Shown here: positions 43,811 through 55,489 of the stretch, in pieces
Numbering within the stretch: position 1 is the first letter of the stretch
Layout: each line of letters starts with the position of its first letter
Source of the DNA: Bettongia penicillata ogilbyi
Lineage: Eukaryota > Chordata > Mammalia > Diprotodontia > Potoroidae
Reading direction: 5' to 3'
Length of the DNA: 64,000 bases
Assembly (NCBI GenBank): GCA_023548195.1
Contig: JAJHZJ010000413.1
Location: 14,691,941-14,755,940 of the forward strand
Notes under the pieces: generated by a model
Seen by the model: the letters and a program-made list of their open reading frames with translations, nothing else
Database searches by the model: none
What the model was told of the DNA's origin: nothing
Program-made: the position numbers and the translations under genes

Positions 43811-43995
43811 AGGAACGTAAGATCCTAGGGACCTTAGAGATCACCCTGTTTAACCTCATTTTGCATATTAGGAACCTGTGCCCAGAGCAGTAAAAGTGAT
43901 ATGCCTATGGTTACGCAGGCAGTAAGTGACTCAAATTTCAAACCCAAAATCAAATCTTCAGCACTCCAAGTACAGGATTTATACACCACATCACT
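43811..43995 (+). repeat. MIR/CORE-type SINE
   Basis: AGGAACGTAAGATCCTAGGG, AGAGATCACCCTGTTTAACC, GGTTACGCAGGCAGTAAGTG and CACTCCAAGTACAGG in the order of the SINE type also seen at 7330. Confidence 0.5.
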
Positions 43996-44219
43996 CTGTT
44001 GATTACTTAAAAAGAAAAAAAAAGCAGGCTAGATTGCTTTGGGAATTATGCAGTATTTTTAATGATCCCAAACTTCAAAATATAAATCCATCTTAAAATT
44101 GGAATATCCTTGGGATGAGACTATATATTTGTTACTCTTGTTTAATGTCTGAAGAATCAAATTTATGGGTACCTCAAAACATAAGTCATGGTGGGTACAA
44201 ATTGGCTAAAACATATTTC

Positions 44220-44870
44220 TAATGAGCACTTGTTAACCAGTCAATAAGCCCCTTCAATGCGCTCAGCACTATATTAGTGTGCTGAAGATACAAGGCAGAA
44301 GAGAAAGCCCTTATGTTCTAAGAAATTTGTAAAGGTAGAAACAGCATGTATCTTTCTCTGTCTCTCTGTCTCTTTCTCGGTCTCTGTCTCTCTCTGTGTC
44401 TCTGTCTCTTCCTCTCCTCTCCTCCCCTCCCCTCTCCTCTCCTCCCCTCCCCTCCCCTCCCCTCCCCTTCCTTCCCCTCTCCTCTTCTTTTCTCTCTCTC
44501 AGCAGCTGGCCACTGGCCGCTGGGAGCGTCCATAAAGACTTCCTGCTGAATATGACTCTATCTGAGTCTTGAAAGAAACCAGGGCTTCCATTTGAAGCCC
44601 AGAGGATAGCAGCATAAATACATGCTTATAGGAATTGGAGCGCTGTGTGAGAAGAACAGCAGACAAGCCAGTGTGATTGTGCTACAGAGTGTGTGGAGAG
44701 GTGTAAAAACATTTTGAAGCTAGAAAGAAACAGACTGTGAAGAACTTCAGGTTGCAAGCAGGTTTATGTCTGAGCCAAAAATGATTGGATTGAGGAGGGT
44801 AATATAGTCATACTTGTGCTATAGGAAAATCACTCTGATGACTGTGGCAGAATGGTGATGGGGCAGTTTC
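44220..44870 (-). mobile_element. L2 LINE 3' fragment split by a pyrimidine tract
   Basis: The plus strand shows diverged antisense L2: GCACTTGTTAACCAGTCAAT, CCTTATGTTCTAAGAAATTT, CTGAGTCTTGAAAGAAACC and AGGAAAATCACTCTGATGAC. A C/T-only tract at about 44355-44505 interrupts it. Confidence 0.6.
44355..44505. repeat. Polypyrimidine tract (CTCT / CCCTCC repeats)
   Basis: About 150 bases almost only C and T on the plus strand, with repeated CTCCC and TCTC words and mirror symmetry. Confidence 0.9.
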
Positions 44871-46849
44871 CTATTAGCTCCATGTCAGCTCCTTGTCTAA
44901 AAACTATGAGTGGCCTCTTGGGTTTTTTGATAACAGGACAAATTCTGTGGCCTGTTCAAATTTTCATGGAGCATAGGTCTGATCTCCTAGTCAATAAACT
45001 GCAGTTATGCCTGGATCAAATATAAACTCTTGTTTGCCATGTAGGTTGCTTGTGGAACTAAAGGCAAAGGAAGTCATATATCTATGCTGTTCCCCATTGG
45101 TATCTGTCCTCTCGTAACTGTCATCCGTATGTGACAATGTCACTACATCTGTCACTTCCTTTTTGCACTACAATGATCTTTTTTTGAGAATAAAGATAGG
45201 CTTTTGTGGGTGGTGGGGTAGAGGGAGAGGATTGGGGAATTTAAGTTAAATCCTGAAAGTAGCAACATTTTCTTTGCTACAAAAACATACTTGTCACCTG
45301 TCCATGAAAATATTTTCTCAACTATAATTTTTGAGAATATATAGCCATCGTTTGGCAGTTCCCATTTTCTGAAAGTCATGCCCTGAACATAAGAACAGAT
45401 CTCTGCCTTTACATACATTTACTAGTCATGAAAGTCTGGCATAAATGAAGTAGCTAATAATTATTTATTTTCATAGTTCTGTTCTACATGGCAAACAACA
45501 CATTAAAGATGATTTAAAAAATGATTTAGAGCATCAGCAACAATCATTTATAAGCATCTGTCATATGACAGGCACTGCCAGGAGTGCACAATTCAACTCA
45601 TTCCTCGCTTCAGATTCCACAAAGTAAGGAAAAATACATGTAAATTAGCAGCGTGCTTGTTCTGAACCAGGAGCTGAGAAACTTGGCTTCAGATCCTCAT
45701 TCTCACACTAGAGAAGTTTCCTTGAGCATGTTGCTTCGTGCCTCTTGGCTACCATTTCTTCTGCAAACTTGGGGTAATGATCCTGGCACTACCTATATAC
45801 AGGGTTTATTGCAAGGAAAGAATTTTGCAAATTTTAAAATATATGGGAGTGTAGACTACATTAAATTCAATTCAACAAGCATTAATTAAGCACTTCAGTA
45901 GGTGCTATAGATACAAAGGTGCTGGGTAAGCTTTTCTCTGACGGTATCTTACCTTTTGGTGGAACAATTTTAGGAATTGGAAAAGACCTTAGACAACACA
46001 TTGAAAGTCTCCATTTTACAGACAGAAAATTTCAGGATTAAGTTACTGACCCAAAGTCTTATAGCTAGCTAATAGAAACAGAACTAGAACCTAAGTCTCC
46101 TGACTCCCAATACAAGTGTGTTTTTATTACAATTTAGTCCCTTTTGAACAAGAAATGAATAGACTTCCAGTTTCCTTTTAAAACAATGAAAATATTTTAA
46201 AGCATCTGTATGTAAGAAGGATTTCTTACCCTTTTTAGAATTCTCTTTCCCAGGATCCATGGCCATGGCAATGTCTGGTTTCCAAGTGTTACATAATAAC
46301 TCCTAGAATAGTTCCAAAGATCCTATAGATAATTACTAGAATCATAGTGATAGGCAGTTCTGCTCAGAATGCACGGTGAGATATAGGGAAGTGACATATG
46401 TGATATTTACTATGCTTGCGCGGAATTGCTAGCTTAATGTTGTTAACAAGATGCCTTCTTTGTCTGTTGCCCTATAAAGCAAGTGGGCACTGGTCAGTGA
46501 GGGGGGAAATCATAGGGAATCCATGGGGGAAATCACAGGTAATGCATAGAGGAAGTAGGTGTCTGCCTCAACCGGTGCATTGAGGCTTGAGGGGATTTGA
46601 CTGGCCACAGTAAGACATAAGGATAGTTGCGCCTCCCCTTCTTTCCAACCCCTATGAGAAGGGTGATTAGGGAATGCTGTAGGAGTTAGTGCTTCTACTA
46701 TCAGCTGCCCTTCTGAGAAGACTAGACCAGAATAAAGCTGAAAATTAACCCCTCTGAAGATGTCTGCCTGTCTGGCCAGATCAAGAGTTCAAAAACCTCC
46801 AGTGTCTACTGTGTGCTATCTGTGAAACAGCCTCTCAAGTACATGCTTT

Positions 46850-46960
46850 TTGTCAGTAAATCAACATTTGCCAAATGTCTGCTACGTGCCAGGCACTGTA
46901 TTAAGAGCTGATGTTACCAAGAAAAGCAACAACGAACAGAAAACCAGTCTCTGTTTTTAA
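46850..46960 (-). repeat. L2 3' fragment
   Basis: CTGCTACGTGCCAGGCACTG and TTTTTAAGAAGCTCACAGAT are antisense L2 words. Shorter related pieces lie at 45540-45620 and 45870-45925. 45930-46850 shows no firm feature apart from a weak LTR-like end (AATAAAGCTGAAAATTAACC near 46731). Confidence 0.5.
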
Positions 46961-49550
46961 GAAGCTCACAGATGAGGGTCCTAATATGGGCATTTTCCCT
47001 CTTTTCTGGGAACTTAAAAATTTTTGTTTTCGGGGAGGTAGTGGAGTGAGAATTGGTGAAGTGGAGCATATACAAAATGGCAGTACACATTAAAATATGG
47101 ATTTCAATGCCCATCGAGAGATTTATAAAATAATAGAATTAGAAAAGACTTTAAAGATTATCTAGTCTTAGGCATCACAAAAACCTGGATGGACTACTTG
47201 CAGTTTTTCAAGTTATAATATGCTGTCTTTATCCCTTGGCTTGCCTATTATGTATTCAAATTAACCAGTCTTTACAAAGAGAAACATTTTGCTAGCATTG
47301 CTTCAGATGGATTGGTGATATGAATTAAAACAGATATGTAAGTTTAGGTAGGAGATGGCCAATGTGTGTGTGTCTCCTCTCATTTTACAAGTAAAAAGTG
47401 GCAGTAATGAATCTAATTCCCTTTCCCTTCCTATTTTAAAAGGAGCATTTTAATAGAGCACACTCATCTGTTAAAACACAAAAATAAAACAGAAAGAGTT
47501 TTCTTTGAATCTATGAGGGAGTTGATACTAAAAACTGAATTTTTCTTATTTTTTCCCATGATTCTTTTCTCTCCCCTTCAAACAAAAATACTTACATGCA
47601 ACTTACATATGTGGGTGTGTATAGGCAGGAAAAATAGAGCATTTAAACAACTGTTTATTTGCATTTCACAATACAAAATTTATAGTGCATGAAGCCATTT
47701 GTTTTAGTTTTTCTTAATCATTGTTTATAAGTCTCTGATTTGTGATCACTTCCTATGAAAAAATAATTATTTTCAATTGAGTTTCATCGACAGTTTTTGG
47801 TAATGAGAACCATAGCTGAACCGTTTCCCTGGGACAGAACCCCAATTTGAAGTCCTGCTCTAAAACTCACGCTCCATCACAAATGCTTTTATCTATCATC
47901 AGTGCTCCCATGGGTCTTGAGGCAAAATTTGAATTTCTTTGGACCTCAGTATCCTCAACTGTAAAATGAGGGGAGTTACATTCGAGTAATATTAAGGTCA
48001 ATTTCTATTCTAAATATATGGTCATATGATCCTTTTGGCCAATGCTCTGTAAAGTAGATATCTCAAAGAAAGTGGAACAGTATTGGTTTTGCTCACTGCT
48101 TAGTGGGTCTTAGTGTATTTTCAAGTGTCTAAAAATAAAACATTATTTCCAGCGGTCATCTGGCTATATCAGCTCTCTGACACGCTGGCCATGCTAATTT
48201 TTCTTTCCGTATAAGAAGGTAAAATTATTTGAAAATACTGTGAAAATCTATTGGTAAAGTTAGGCAGTCTATTGACCTCAGCAGCAGTATTTCTGTGAAC
48301 TTAATCTTTTTAGAGTGGAGCTGATTCAACGTTGTTTACTAAGTGCTGAAAATTTCTCACAGTAAATGGAAACTAAAGGCATCGACACACAATTATGTGT
48401 ATCATTTCAAATGCTATAGGTAAAATGTCACCTGTTTAATTCCCTCCTAAATCTAGTTCAGGTTTGCAGCAGAGAAGCTAACTGAGATTTTATTTTGTTT
48501 TTGTGGGGAAAAAAAGAAGAAAAAAACTATTCCTTTCAGGCCCTAGTAAGAATATGCAATACCCTACCTGTTCCACCCCTCCACCACCTCAAAATTGTTT
48601 CAACAACAATAACAGCCATTATCACCATCACCACCACCACCAAACACTGACATCCTACTTCCAATTTTCATGAATTTAAATGCTTTCAGGAAAGCTGACT
48701 TCTCTCCACTCTGACTATTGCAAATCTCATTACCAGTGTTTGCAAAAATCCTGTAAGGCAAAATATTTTAACCACCCTCCCAGCCCCAAAGTCAATTACA
48801 GTACCCTAGATGACATAAGCAGGCAAATCTTTTCTGAAATGGGCTGCTTACGAAATTTAAGTTTATGAGGTTGCAACCATTAACCTTAGCCCGTAGTTTT
48901 AGTACTGCTGCAATGACAGTGGTAGATAGCAAAAGAGAGAAAGAGTAGAATATGAGCAAATAAATGTGCTTTTATGCAGGTCAGGAAATCACCTTACATA
49001 CTATGCAGAATATCTTAGTGTCCATGCAGGAATTCACAATTGAAGTTTGTATGCTAGGCATTGACTGCCAATAGAAACATTCTATTTTTCTTGTTAGGAA
49101 TGGGGAGAAATTATCATGTTTTTCCCATAGCTCCCTTTCTAAACAATAATTGACTCTAGGTACCTCTTAAGATGAATATTCATGGCCTTTGTTACCTGAT
49201 GATCTTTTCTTGAGTTAGCTTGGAGATCATCTCTCATTTATTAAGAATTTATAGGCATTATAACCAATGTTTGCTCTTCCTTTACTACAAAACGTTTCAT
49301 GTAATTGACTGCTGAGATGCATAAATCATTTTTGCTGACAATTCCTCCCATGACCTCAATACCCCTCCACTAAGCCTTGTGAATTATGGGATCATTGTGA
49401 AGAAAAGTGCTTTGACTTCTTTCCACTCCTTCCCCTTCCCAAGCTTATCATCTTTTGTGTCATTATTATTATCATTTCTTCTGCATTGTTTATTTTTAAA
49501 TTCATCAGTCTATGTGGGTAGAAATTATGACTTTTTAAAGAAGATTGCTA
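46960..49550. other. Intergenic stretch, mostly unique-looking
   Basis: Contains a MIR-like fragment at about 47930-48010 (CTCAACTGTAAAATGAGGGG) and a (CACCAC)-like run at about 48620-48642. The remainder, for example 48230-48480 and 49000-49440, shows no repeat signature that I recognise. No exon is supported. Confidence 0.45.
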
Positions 49551-49765
49551 GACTTTGAAAATACATAAAATTCCATTTGATCCTCACAATTCTGGGAGAC
49601 AAGTGCTATCATTATCCCCATTTTACAGACAAGGAAATTGAGGCACAGAGAAGTTTAGTGAGTTGCTCAGGGTGGTACAGTTAGTAAATATCTGAAGTCA
49701 TATTTGAACTCAGATCTTCCTGACTCTAAGTCCATTGCTTTATCCACTGTTCCACCCAACTGCCT
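49550..49765 (+). repeat. MIR3-type marsupial CORE-SINE
   Basis: ATTTGATCCTCACAATTCTG, CAAGTGCTATCATTATCCCC, ATTTTACAGACAAGGAAATT, GAACTCAGATCTTCCTGACT and TTTATCCACTGTTCCACCC in order. Confidence 0.82.
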
Positions 49766-50549
49766 ACCACCACAACCACCACCAATATAAACATTTAATA
49801 AAAAAATATTGAATAATCATTGAATATTGAAAAATTATGAATATTGAAAAATTGAGATTAAATATTGAAAGTAAATAAATTGAAAGTAAAATACTTCATA
49901 TACAAGTAAACTAGTAAAGTGGTCTTAGGGAGGTAAGTGATGGTATTTAGGCACATTATGCTGGGGTAATAGTCTCTGTAGCAAGGAGTTAGGATTGAGG
50001 AGCTATCTGAGTGATATAATGATGTCAATTTTATGATATAAGGCATTTGAAGTACAAGGTGGTTTGGGGGAGATTTGAGTAGGAAGAGAAGGAAAGAAAC
50101 AGAGGAGGATAAATTAAGTGGATTTTGAGACTGAGGACTAAAAAATTGTCTTGTGATTATTACAACAGTAGGAGACCATTGTTCTTGACAGTAGAAGGTT
50201 GTTAAAAAAGAAACAGGTGCTCACTTGAGGCTCTCTTCTCAAAGTAATCAGATACCTTTTGATAAAATCAAAAACACACGAAGGAAGAGAAAGAGTGTGG
50301 AACGAAACTTAGAAACCATGAAAATGCTTGTTCTATTTCATAAATTAAAGAAGTAAAAAAAACAAAACAAAACAGGAAATGTGTCTTATCTTCAGTACTA
50401 GCTAGGGAAAAATATCCAAACCAGCCCACTGATGCTGCAGATTGACTCTGTTGTACTTATCCCTATTGACACCTTCTTTTCCCCCTCATCTCAATGTGGT
50501 TTACAGCCCGTAGACTGTCTTTTAGGGGAAAAAATGTGTACCCTGTACA

Positions 50550-50830
50550 TAATAATAATAGTAACAATAGCTAGCATTTCTATAGCACTTTAAAGTTTAG
50601 AAAATATTGTACAAATGCTATCTCATTTGATCCTCATAACAACACTGTGATGTATGTGCTTTTATTCTCTATTTTATCAATGAGAAAGGCTAAATTACTT
50701 TTCTAGGGTCACATAGCTAGTAAATGTCTGAGGTGACATATGAACTCAGGTATTCCTGATATCAAATTCAGGGTCTTACAAATAATAGAGCAGGGATTTG
50801 AACCCAGGACCATTGACTGTAAATTCAGTA
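50550..50830 (+). repeat. MIR3-type marsupial CORE-SINE
   Basis: ACAATAGCTAGCATTTCTAT, AGCACTTTAAAGTTTAGAAA, CTCATTTGATCCTCATAACA, GGGTCACATAGCTAGTAAAT and GAACTCAGGTATTCCTGAT in order. 50850-51690 shows nothing assignable. Confidence 0.8.
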
Positions 50831-51691
50831 CTGTTTCCACTGTACTACATACTATGAAGTTTGCTTATAATGCATTAACTCTGTTAGTGTAAAGCAACAT
50901 TGGTGGGGGTAATTTTACATAATCTTCCCAAATTTCCCTTTTGTGTTGTGGAATATAAACATCCTTATCTTTAACTTGCTTGTCTCTACGGTAAGCCACC
51001 AGACTGCTAGTGTGCCTAGTAATTTTATTTTTCATCATGAATTATTTGGGCGGCTTTTGTGTGTGTTTTTCTTTGAGTGTGATTGGTCTGACCCAGCTTC
51101 TCCAGGGTGCATTTATTCCTGGCAGATCTAAACAACTAAACTTTGAGGTTTCTAATATTCAAAGCTAAGAGATGAAAACCTGGATTATGAAGAACCAACA
51201 CTACTCCGAGGTTTTTTCTTTCTAATGTATGCATTGTAATGGAGAGCCACAATGTCATAGTCAACAAGTGAGTAAAGTTCTGGGCTAGAGGGCTGTCTAG
51301 AAAGTGGGTCTCCTGTTGAGGAGTTTACAGAGACTGCTACTGGCCAGGTGACAGGTTATCAGAGTCTAGACTTTGGGAGATAGAAATATGTGACATTTGC
51401 TGCCATGAGATAGGGATGAATTGTCAAGTCTAAGTCTTCAGATACTCTTTATTTCCACCTTGAAACTATGTCTGTAATTTGGGTTACTGCCATCAGTTGA
51501 ATGATGGCACTTGGCTTATAGCTATATGCATCAACTTGCTTTGCCTTCTTTGGGAATGAACAAAATAATTCTGAGGTTTTAGCACAAGACTTATTTAACT
51601 GTGCTTTTACTATAAAAAGAAATGATTCATTAAAATAAACATAGATAATAAATAGTTATACATGTTTCTCATATTAAAAATTATTTTAGAG

Positions 51692-52071
51692 CAATGGTTC
51701 TCAAACTTTTTTTTAATATAATGGCCTCACATGGTAGTAGTTTGACTATTTTTAAAGCATCCATTGAATGAGGAGATACAGGACTGCAAAAAGATGTGAT
51801 CAATTTTATAGTGTTTTTAAATTAGTTTCAAAGTTATCAGCATTGGTTTAAAAAAATAACAAGCCATATATATATAACCACTAGATGGCACTATGAGGCA
51901 TTTTCTATTGAGTCTACAGAAGATACTTGCTTATTTTACTGACAGGCTGAATGTTTTGTTGAAGCTTAAAAAAAGAAAAAAACTTACAATTCTTGGGTTG
52001 AATTCCCAATCCACTTACAATAATTCCTTTTCCTCCCATCACTGTTTCTGGGCCCACAGGTGGGGAAAACT
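51692..52071 (+). mobile_element. Non-autonomous hAT element, decayed
   Basis: The left end CAATGGTTCTCAAACTTTTT is the MER5/Charlie-type terminal repeat. A possible right end is CCACAGGTGGGGAAAACTG. Flanks TTTTAGAG and ATCTAGAA agree at five of eight positions around a TCTAGA-like target. The copy is diverged. Confidence 0.5.
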
Positions 52072-52662
52072 GATCTAGAAGAATTTAAGTAATATCAGCG
52101 TAGATATGCTATATCCTAAGTTTTCAATTGCTATTAGTTCCTGCTTATTGAAATCCTAGGTTCCTTCAATTTTCTCTAACAAAAAGCTATTTTTGCCCCT
52201 TGGGGCTGGGATTGAAAAGGTTCAGGCACAAATGAATTTATGTAAGATTTTTTTTTTGGTCAAAGTAATTATGCCTAATTGTTACAAGGATTTGGTTTTT
52301 CTTATTTTTCAAGCACGAGTGGGGGGCATGTGAAAGGGAGAGAAAATAAATGCTCTTTAATTTGAAAAAAAGTAAAAAAAAAAATACCTTTAGGCCTATG
52401 CATAATTTGCTGCTTAGCAAAACCAAAACACATCTTTAGTTTCCCCAGATTCTAATTCCAGTGCTTATCTACTTGCTTATTTACCACTTAACAAGAGAGA
52501 AGGTATTAACTTTCTACTTTATCTGTAACAGCCTAAGAAGAGTTGATGTAACTCAGGTGATGCAGGTTGTCAAGTGATCACTGGGGGCACTGAGGTTGAC
52601 TGATTGACTGAATGCTACCTGTCTGTTGGGGATATTAGAGTCCCCCATTGCACCAAAGGCAG

Positions 52663-52895
52663 TTAGGTGGCACAATGGCTAAAACACTAAGTCTGGAATC
52701 AAGAAGACCTGAGTTTAAATTTGGCTTCAGATACTTACTAGCTCTGTGTCCTAGGGCAAGTCACTTAACCCTGTTTACCTCAATTCTCTCAACTGTAAAA
52801 TGAGCTGGAGAGAAATGGCAAACCCCTCCAGTATCCTTGCCAAGAAAACCCTAAATGGGGACATGAAGAGTCAGACATGACTTAGCAACCAAAAA
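52663..52895 (+). mobile_element. Mar-1 CORE-SINE
   Basis: Full order: GGCAGTTAGGTGGCACAATG head, GAAGACCTGAGTTTAAATTT, TACTTACTAGCTCTGTGTCC core, AACTGTAAAATGAGCTGGAG, CTCCAGTATCCTTGCCAAGA, then GAAGAGTCAGACATGACTTAG, the Bov-B/RTE-like 3' end. Confidence 0.88.
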
Positions 52896-53399
52896 TACCG
52901 GCAAAGAAGTTCAGAAAGAGACTAATTCCCCCTACCTTGGGAACTTCACAGTAGGGAGCCAGATCAGTGTGACGCCACCCTTAAAGATGCCCATGGAAGA
53001 GCTGCTCATCTCCCTCCAATAACGGGCCGGAGAGTCTGAGGTCAACATCAGTAAGAAAGAAAAAAGGCAAGCAAGCATGAGTCAATCAAAGTCAATGCCA
53101 GTTTTGGATATTCAAAGATGGGTGAGACATCTGGGAGAGTCAATCAAGGTTTCAGAAAAGGAAGCGTGTTGAATCTCATCTTCATCATCTCAAAGTCTTC
53201 CTTCACAACCCAGAAGGAATTTAGAGCCTGCTAAAGGCCTAGTGCTAGCTTTCTTATAACTCTTCAATATTTTTTCTATTTTTTTTTCCTCACAAGGGGA
53301 AAACTGTCTCTTGTGACTCTCCTCAAGCTTCTTAGAATGTTAGATTATGGATATGCTCTGCATACGTCTACCATGTGTCATTCTGAAAGTGAAATGGCA

Positions 53400-53545
53400 A
53401 TGTTTTTTAAGGTCCCTTCTCATTGGAGGGCATCCTGTGGTCAGATGTAAAGTATCCCCTGTCACTAGGCCACCAGGAGGGGATACTTTAACTAGTATGG
53501 CCTAGGTGTCTACAGGGCTCCCTTCCAACTCTGAAATTATGTGAC
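53400..53545 (+). repeat. L3/CR1-type 3' fragment containing a long inverted repeat
   Basis: GGTCCCTTCTCATTGGAGGG and CTCCCTTCCAACTCTGAAAT frame the segment. The inner part 53448-53490 is a perfect 13-bp-arm inverted repeat. Confidence 0.5.
53448..53490. repeat. Perfect 13-bp inverted repeat, 17-base loop
   Basis: TAAAGTATCCCCT (53448-53460) and AGGGGATACTTTA (53478-53490) are exact reverse complements. Confidence 0.95.
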
Positions 53546-53669
53546 TGTATCTTTTCTTGCTTTTGCCTTTTTCTAATTAGGAAAAATATATACATATTTT
53601 TCTTTCTGCTTAACTTGTGTTGAAAAGCTTGAAGTTGATATAAAAGCTACTTTGCATTGGATTGCTTAA

Positions 53670-54005
53670 TATGAGCTGAAAGGGGCCTTAGAGATTACAT
53701 GGTCTAAGTTCTTTATTTTTATAAGTGAAGAAACTGAAACCTAAAGAAGAGTGACTAGTGAAAGTGAAGACATTCGTGGAGTCTGAGGCAATGCAGACTC
53801 AAGGAGTTTCTTGAAATAGAGATAATTTTTCTGAGGGGCCCATGTGTAACAGGGGCATGCAAGTCATTATATGGGATTGAAAGAGACCACACAACATCCA
53901 AACTAAAAGAAGTTGTGGAGGCTCAGAATTTTAGAGGTAGATGGGACATTATCAGGTCCAACCATTTCATTTTATTTATGAAGATGCAAAGGCCCAAACT
54001 TCAGG
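53670..54005 (+). repeat. MIR/CORE-type SINE fragments
   Basis: Two pieces, 53670-53770 (GGGGCCTTAGAGATTACATG, AAGTGAAGAAACTGAAACC) and 53925-54005 (GAGGTAGATGGGACATTATC, AGGTCCAACCATTTCA), follow the SINE type seen at 7330. Confidence 0.5.
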
Positions 54006-54469
54006 GGTGGGGAGTGGCCCTCTAGGTCCTCAGGTGCCGTACTTTGACTGAATACAAACTTCATAGAACAAATCCCCTAAATTAAAGGATTGTTCTGTAA
54101 AATTTTAACATAGTAAAACGGCTGCACCCAAGGACCTAGAAGGCCGTGTGTGTGTTAAGTGATACACCTGAAGGTTTCTTAGTGATAGGACTTGGAATAA
54201 AATTTACGTCTCCAAACTCTTGTTCATTTTTGTGTATTCAAATGGGGAAAACTATAATGAAGGTAGGCTGGATACATCTCTAGGATGACAGGCCACTAAG
54301 CAGAGTGTCCATTTTACTTCTGTATCCAATGTGTTCATACAAAGTATAGGCTACTGTAGGCCACTAGGTAAATGACTGATGATAGAACAACTACCCTTTA
54401 TTAGGTTAGGCCTGCAAAGCTAGTAAAAATGATTTGCAATCTGGAAGTATTTCTTCTCCCAATGTAGGA

Positions 54470-54608
54470 TTTATTTTTTTATTTTTTGAGGCAATTGGGG
54501 TTAAGTGACTTGCCCAGCGTCACACAGTCAGTAAATATCTGAGGCTAGATTTGAACTTGAATCCTCCTGACTCTAGGGCCAGTGTGCTATTGCCGACTAG
54601 CTGCTTCT
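54470..54608 (-). mobile_element. WSINE1/Mar-like SINE, poly(A) type
   Basis: The plus strand shows a T-rich start, then GAGGCAATTGGGGTTAAGTG, GCGTCACACAGTCAGTAAAT, TGACTCTAGGGCCAGTGTGC and GACTAGCTGCTT. This is the reverse of the SINE at 3488-3689, without a clear duplication. Confidence 0.75.
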
Positions 54609-55049
54609 AAGTATAAGATTTTTGCCCTTCTTTTCACCAGGGGACCTGCTGACCTGCTTTTGGCCATAAACCACACCTGGAATCCCAGTGCTGTCCACAT
54701 AAAGCAGAGATTATAAAGCCTGGTTGATGACAAATAGCTAACAGTCTATTCCTAATCTGCTAACCATCCACATTAGTACTGCTTTTTGACCTGAGGAGAT
54801 CTGGACCCTGGACCAGTTGTATCTGTCCATGCCTTCCTGCCTTTGTTGAGTCACTTGGACTCTTGTCTTTGCTTTTCTAGATCTGTAATACTTCTCGGCC
54901 CTTCTCTGCAATCTCCCCTTCCTAAGATTAGGGGGACTCTATTTCCAGGCCCCTCAAAGCCCCTCTTCCCAGCTTGCCACCATGCCAGCTGGATCAATTA
55001 ACTTAAAAGGTTTCATGAAGCTCTTTAAAATGATATCCAAACCAAACTG

Positions 55050-55470
55050 ATTTTATAGAGTCATATGATTATGCCTCTGGAAAAGGACTTAAAAGATCAT
55101 GTAATACAACCCTTTCCTTTTGTTGAAAAGAAATAAGCCCAGAGAAGCTAAAACAGCATCCCCCAAACATCGCCTAGCTCATTAACTGCAAAGCAGAAAT
55201 TAGAAACCATTTTTTCCTATTTGAGAGTAGCTAAGTGCTTTAGTGGATGGAATGCTGGGCCTGGAGATAGGAAGACCTTAGCTACAATCCAGTCTTAGGC
55301 TATTTCTAGTGGTGTGATTCTGGGCGAGCCACTTGACCTGTCAGGTTCCTAAAGTGTAAAACATGGACAATAATAGCACCTAACCCACAGGACTGCAGTG
55401 AGGATCAAATGAGGTACTATTTTTAAAGCACTTAGCACACTGCTTGACAAATAAGACATTAAAATAAATA
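55050..55470 (+). repeat. MIR-like fragment followed by a nearly full THER1/MIR SINE
   Basis: 55231-55470 holds GGATGGAATGCTGGGCCTGG, GGCGAGCCACTTGACCTGTC, GTGAGGATCAAATGAGGTAC and AGCACTTAGCACACTGCTTG, the complete MIR order. 55050-55205 is a diverged piece (GAGTCATATGATTATGCCTC, AAAAGGACTTAAAAGATCAT). Confidence 0.75.
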
Positions 55471-55489
55471 CGTTTCCATCCTACCACAC

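Noticed and set aside
44346..44549. 67-71 codon frames across the pyrimidine tract
   Set aside because: Low-complexity Leu/Ser/Pro or Arg/Glu translations of C/T-only DNA.
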